Source: Accumulibacter sp. (lineage in GTDB: Bacteria > Pseudomonadota > Gammaproteobacteria > Burkholderiales > Rhodocyclaceae). From it: a stretch of DNA of 9,781 bases. The notes below the pieces were generated by a model. It was not told the origin of the DNA. It saw only the letters and a list, made by a program, of their open reading frames with translations, and did not search any database. Where the stretch lies: positions 1 through 9,781 of the forward strand of contig JAITAJ010000364.1 in the NCBI GenBank assembly GCA_031284185.1. The letters run 5' to 3'. The translations under genes and the position numbers were made by a program. Shown here one piece after another: positions 7,086 through 9,781 of this stretch. Each line of letters starts with the position of its first letter. Within the stretch, counting starts at the first letter, position 1.

Positions 7086-8297
7086 ATGCTGAAACTGCCG
7101 GTTTACCTCGACAACTCGGCAACCACGCCGGTCGACCCGCGCGTGGCGGAAAAAATGATCCCCTACCTCACCGAGAAATTCGGCAACGCGGCCTCGCGTT
7201 CGCATTCCTACGGCTGGGAGGCCGAGGCGGCGGTGGAGAAGGCCCGCGAGGAAGTCGCCGCGCTGTTCAATGCCGACTCCAGGGAGATCGTCTGGACGTC
7301 GGGGGCGACGGAATCCGACAATCTGGCCATCAAGGGGGCGGCGCATTTTTACGCCGGCAAGGGCAAGCATCTGATTACCGTGAAGACCGAGCACAAGGCC
7401 GTGCTGGATACCTGCCGCGAACTCGAACGGCAGGGGTTCGAGGTGACCTATCTCGACGTGCGGGAAAACGGCCTGATCGATCTGGACGTCTTCAAGGCGG
7501 CGCTGCGACCGGATACCATTCTGGTTTCCGTGATGTACGTCAATAACGAGATCGGCGTCATCCAGCCGATCGCGGAAATCGGCGAGATTTGCCGCGACCG
7601 GGGCATCGTCTTCCATGTAGACGCCACGCAGGCATCCGGCAAGCTAGCCATCGACCTCGGCGCGCTCGGGATCGACCTGATGTCGATCACGGCGCACAAG
7701 GTTTACGGTCCCAAGGGCATCGGCGCCTTGTACGTGCGCCGCAAACCGCGCGCGCGCATCGAAGCGCAGATCCACGGCGGCGGACACGAGCGCGGTCTGC
7801 GTTCCGGTACGCTGGCCACTCACCAGATCGTCGGCATGGGCGAAGCCTTCCGCCTGGCGCGCGAGGAAATGAACGCGGAAAACGAGCGCATCCGCGGACT
7901 GCGTGACCGTCTGCTCGAAGGCATTTCCAGCATCGAGCACGTCTATGTCAACGGCGATCTCACGCATCGCGTCCCGCACAACCTGAACGTCAGCTTTGCC
8001 TACGTCGAGGGTGAATCGATGCTCATGGCGATCAAGGACCTGGCGGTTTCTTCGGGATCGGCCTGCACCTCGGCCTCGCTCGAACCGTCCTACGTGCTGC
8101 GCGCGCTCGGGCGCGACGACGAGCTGGCGCATAGCTCGATCCGCTTCACGATTGGCCGCTTCAACACGGAAGAGGAAATCGATTTCGCGGTGAAGCTGTT
8201 GCGCGAAAAGATCGGCAAGCTGCGTGAGTTGTCCCCCCTGTGGGAAATGGTGCAAGAAGGCGTCGACCTCGCCACGGTGCAATGGGCGGCGCATTGA
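7086..8297 (+). CDS. iscS: Cysteine desulfurase IscS
   Basis: This is the main sulfur donor for IscU and for tRNA thiolation. It has 403 residues, essentially the E. coli length, and is highly similar throughout. The start is ATG 7086 (MLKLPVYLDNSATTPVDPRV), with GGAG at 7075-7078 and 7-base spacing. The longer frame upstream overlaps the previous gene and is not needed. Key residues are His103 (TEHKAV), Asp179 and Gln182 (HVDATQ), Lys205 (TAHK) binding PLP, and Cys327 in the mobile loop VSSGSACTSASLEPSYVLRA. The C-terminus SPLWEMVQEGVDLATVQWAAH-like tail needed for IscU binding is present (383-403). It lies 21 bases before iscU. Confidence 0.97.
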   Translation: MLKLPVYLDNSATTPVDPRVAEKMIPYLTEKFGNAASRSHSYGWEAEAAVEKAREEVAALFNADSREIVWTSGATESDNLAIKGAAHFYAGKGKHLITVKTEHKAVLDTCRELERQGFEVTYLDVRENGLIDLDVFKAALRPDTILVSVMYVNNEIGVIQPIAEIGEICRDRGIVFHVDATQASGKLAIDLGALGIDLMSITAHKVYGPKGIGALYVRRKPRARIEAQIHGGGHERGLRSGTLATHQIVGMGEAFRLAREEMNAENERIRGLRDRLLEGISSIEHVYVNGDLTHRVPHNLNVSFAYVEGESMLMAIKDLAVSSGSACTSASLEPSYVLRALGRDDELAHSSIRFTIGRFNTEEEIDFAVKLLREKIGKLRELSPLWEMVQEGVDLATVQWAAH

Positions 8298-8318
8298 TCG
8301 AAAAACGGGAGCGGAAAG

Positions 8319-8708
8319 ATGACATACAGTGAAAAAGTGCTCGACCATTACGAAAATCCGCGTAACGTGGGTTCCTTCGACAAGGGCGAGGACGGCGTGG
8401 CGACGGGCATGGTCGGCGCGCCGGCGTGCGGGGACGTGATGAAGCTGCAAATCAAGGTAGGCAAGGACGGCGTGATCGAAGACGCCCGATTCAAGACTTA
8501 CGGCTGCGGTTCGGCCATCGCCTCGTCGTCGCTGGTGACCGAATGGGTCAAGGGCAAGACGCTGGATCAGGCGTTGCAGATCAGGAACACCCAGATCGCC
8601 GAGGAACTGGCGCTGCCGCCGGTCAAGATTCACTGTTCGATTCTGGCGGAAGACGCGATCAAGGCGGCTGTCGCCGATTACCGGAAAAAGCGGGGCGGCG
8701 GCGTATGA
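8319..8708 (+). CDS. iscU: Fe-S cluster assembly scaffold IscU
   Basis: This scaffold protein, on which [2Fe-2S] and [4Fe-4S] clusters are built, has 129 residues and is near-identical in layout to E. coli IscU. The cluster ligands C37, D39 (PACGDV), C63 (YGCGSA), H105 and C106 (KIHCSI) are all present. The LPPVK motif recognised by the chaperone HscA is at 99-103, so the hscBA pathway should operate. A purine-rich GGGAGCGGAAAG precedes the ATG. The stop overlaps an ATG in another frame (ATGA at 8705-8708), see the findings. Confidence 0.98.
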   Translation: MTYSEKVLDHYENPRNVGSFDKGEDGVATGMVGAPACGDVMKLQIKVGKDGVIEDARFKTYGCGSAIASSSLVTEWVKGKTLDQALQIRNTQIAEELALPPVKIHCSILAEDAIKAAVADYRKKRGGGV

Positions 8709-8754
8709 GCGCCCCGGTTTTCGTAGCCTGGAGAGCTTTGAAAGGAGAGCGCAA

Positions 8755-9078
8755 ATGGCGGTGACGCTGACTGAAAACGCGGCAAGGCATGTGGCGAAGT
8801 ATCTGCACAAGCGCGGCAAGGGGATCGGGCTGCGCCTGGGCGTGCGCACCAGTGGATGTTCGGGCGTGGCGTACAAGCTCGAATTCGCCGACGTGGCGGT
8901 GCCGGACGACGTGGAATTTGAATCGCATGGCATCAAGGTGCTGATTGACGCCAAGAGCTTGCCGTATCTCGACGGAACGGAGCTGGATTACACCCGCGAA
9001 GGACTGAGCGAAGGCTTCAGATTCAACAACCCCAACGTCAAGGATGCCTGTGGCTGCGGCGAGAGTTTCAGTGTCTGA
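8755..9078 (+). CDS. iscA: A-type Fe-S carrier protein IscA
   Basis: IscA is a carrier that binds iron or Fe-S clusters and passes them to [4Fe-4S] client proteins. It has 107 residues, the usual length. The three conserved cysteines are visible: C35 (TSGCSG), C99 and C101 (ACGCGESF near the C-terminus). AAGGAG (8742-8747) with 7-base spacing fixes the start at ATG 8755. It follows iscU after 46 bases, and its stop is one base before the hscB ATG, so hscB translation is probably coupled to it. Confidence 0.97.
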   Translation: MAVTLTENAARHVAKYLHKRGKGIGLRLGVRTSGCSGVAYKLEFADVAVPDDVEFESHGIKVLIDAKSLPYLDGTELDYTREGLSEGFRFNNPNVKDACGCGESFSV

Positions 9079-9079
9079 C

Positions 9080-9625
9080 ATGGCCCTTGCGCTGGATGAA
9101 ATCGATTTCGGGGTGGATCATTTCGCCCTTTTCGGCCTGACCCCGTTCTTTCGGATCGACTCGCCGGCCCTGGACGCGCGTTTCAGGGAATTGCAAGCGC
9201 GCGTGCATCCCGACCGTTTCGTCCATGCCGGAGAATCCGAGCGCCGCGTCTCGCTGCAATGGGCCACGCGGGTCAATGAAGCCTACCAGACCCTGAAGAA
9301 TCCCTTGCTGCGCGCGCGCTATCTGCTCGATCGGGCTGGTCAGTGCGTAGACAAGGGAGGCAACACGGCGATGTCGTCCGAATTCCTGATGGAGCAGATG
9401 GAATGGCGCGAAGCGATCGCCGAGGCCGGGCAGGCGCGCGAGTTTACCGAACTGGAGCGGCTGCGCCATCGCGTCAAGCAGCGGATGAACCAAGACTACG
9501 ACCGGCTGGCCGAACTGCTCGACGACCGGCGCGACCATGCGGCGGCGGCCGACCACGTGCGGCAGATGATGTTTCTCGAAAAGCTGCTGTTTGAAATCGA
9601 TGAGTTTCAGAGGACAGCGGTTTGA
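9080..9625 (+). CDS. hscB: J-domain co-chaperone HscB
   Basis: HscB delivers IscU to the Hsp70 chaperone HscA and stimulates its ATPase, promoting cluster release. It has 181 residues. The J-domain spans about 14-82 and contains HPD at 43-45 (RVHPDRF). The C-terminal helical IscU-binding domain has FLMEQMEWRE at 102-111, matching the contact helix of E. coli HscB, and VRQMMFLEKL at 160-169. The ATG at 9080 is one base after the iscA stop. An in-frame GTG at 9071, overlapping iscA, could add three residues and has GAGAG upstream, so the exact start is uncertain. The last residues (EFQRTAV) are encoded in sequence that belongs to the downstream repeat region, so the end may have been altered. 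hscA is expected next but does not begin within the remaining 156 bases. Confidence 0.94.
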   Translation: MALALDEIDFGVDHFALFGLTPFFRIDSPALDARFRELQARVHPDRFVHAGESERRVSLQWATRVNEAYQTLKNPLLRARYLLDRAGQCVDKGGNTAMSSEFLMEQMEWREAIAEAGQAREFTELERLRHRVKQRMNQDYDRLAELLDDRRDHAAAADHVRQMMFLEKLLFEIDEFQRTAV

Positions 9626-9772
9626 GAGGACAGAAGACAGATAGGCTTGCGGCGCCTCGCGCCGAAATTGAAAAGGAAACCCGAGCGCTCGATTTATCTG
9701 TCTTCTCAAATATCCATCCTCTGAATCCGAGCGCTCGGTTTTTCCTCCCTTTCCCGGCGCGAAGCGCCGCAA
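9607..9772. repeat. Nested inverted-repeat element after hscB
   Basis: Several inverted pairs are visible. TCAGAGGA (9607-9614) pairs with TCCTCTGA (9717-9724). AGAAGACAGATA (9632-9643) pairs with TATCTGTCTTCT (9695-9706). TTGCGGCGCCTCGCGCCG (9647-9664) matches the reverse complement of 9755-9772 at 17 of 18 positions. CCGAGCGCTCG (9681-9691) recurs at 9727-9737. The A-to-B and B'-to-A' gaps are both 16 bases. Each A arm is itself a 6-bp hairpin with a 3-base loop. AGAGGACAG is directly repeated at 9609 and 9625. The arrangement resembles a REP/BIME-like or MITE-like dispersed element in an operon. No transposase or target-site duplication is visible. Confidence 0.75.
9727..9743 (+). terminator. 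Weak terminator-like site inside the repeat
   Basis: The palindrome CCGAGCGCTCGG (9727-9738) is followed directly by TTTTT. Only a 4-bp stem with a GCGC loop can form locally, so it is weak as a stand-alone terminator. It could attenuate or process the transcript between hscB and downstream isc genes. This is inference. Confidence 0.25.
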
Positions 9773-9781
9773 ATTGACCTG

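Noticed and set aside
7644..8954. 436-codon minus-strand frame across iscS, iscU and iscA
   Set aside because: It is the same kind of antisense shadow over highly conserved genes.
9626..9781. CRISPR array suggested by the repeated GC motifs
   Set aside because: The repeats are inverted rather than direct, have only two copies, and lack uniform spacers, so they fit a palindromic repeat element instead.

Overview
The window looks like a chromosomal segment of a GC-rich betaproteobacterium, probably in or near the Rhodocyclales/Zoogloeaceae. This assignment rests on the gene content (an isc cluster headed by cysE and carrying two cysteine desulfurase genes, plus a PEP-CTERM protein behind a sigma-54-type promoter) and on the close match of the Isc proteins to proteobacterial families. 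It is an inference, not a measured phylogeny. All recognised genes lie on the + strand.

Layout. (1) Positions 2-2923 hold the C-terminal part of a very large helicase. It has a winged-helix-like segment, then a complete UvrD-type SF1 motor, then a small beta-rich tail. The reading frame is open at the left edge, and the protein is probably a RecQ-UvrD fusion. (2) Positions 3135-4021 hold a secreted PEP-CTERM protein with a near-consensus -24/-12 promoter, followed by two consecutive GC-hairpin/T-tract terminators. (3) Positions 4144-4540 are apparently non-coding. (4) Positions 4544-9625 hold a tightly packed sulfur/iron-sulfur operon: cysE, iscR, a NifS/IscS-like desulfurase, iscS, iscU, iscA, hscB. 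hscA and fdx presumably follow outside the window. (5) Positions 9607-9772 hold a nested inverted-repeat element between hscB and whatever follows.

How the genes work together. CysE makes O-acetylserine, the precursor of cysteine. IscS, and perhaps the second desulfurase, take sulfur from cysteine. IscU assembles the cluster, HscB (with HscA) helps release it, IscA acts as an A-type carrier, and IscR senses cluster supply. A sigma-70 promoter in front of cysE (TTGATA, 17 bp, TATAAT) is overlapped by a sequence matching 20 of 25 positions of the E. coli type-1 IscR operator consensus. This suggests that cysteine precursor synthesis and Fe-S assembly are co-transcribed and fed back through IscR.

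I do not see a clearly new biological system. The most useful leads are the IscR-like operator placed upstream of cysE, the divergent second desulfurase, the CysK-docking-like tail of CysE, the sigma-54 control region of the PEP-CTERM gene, and the structured repeat at the hscB 3' end.
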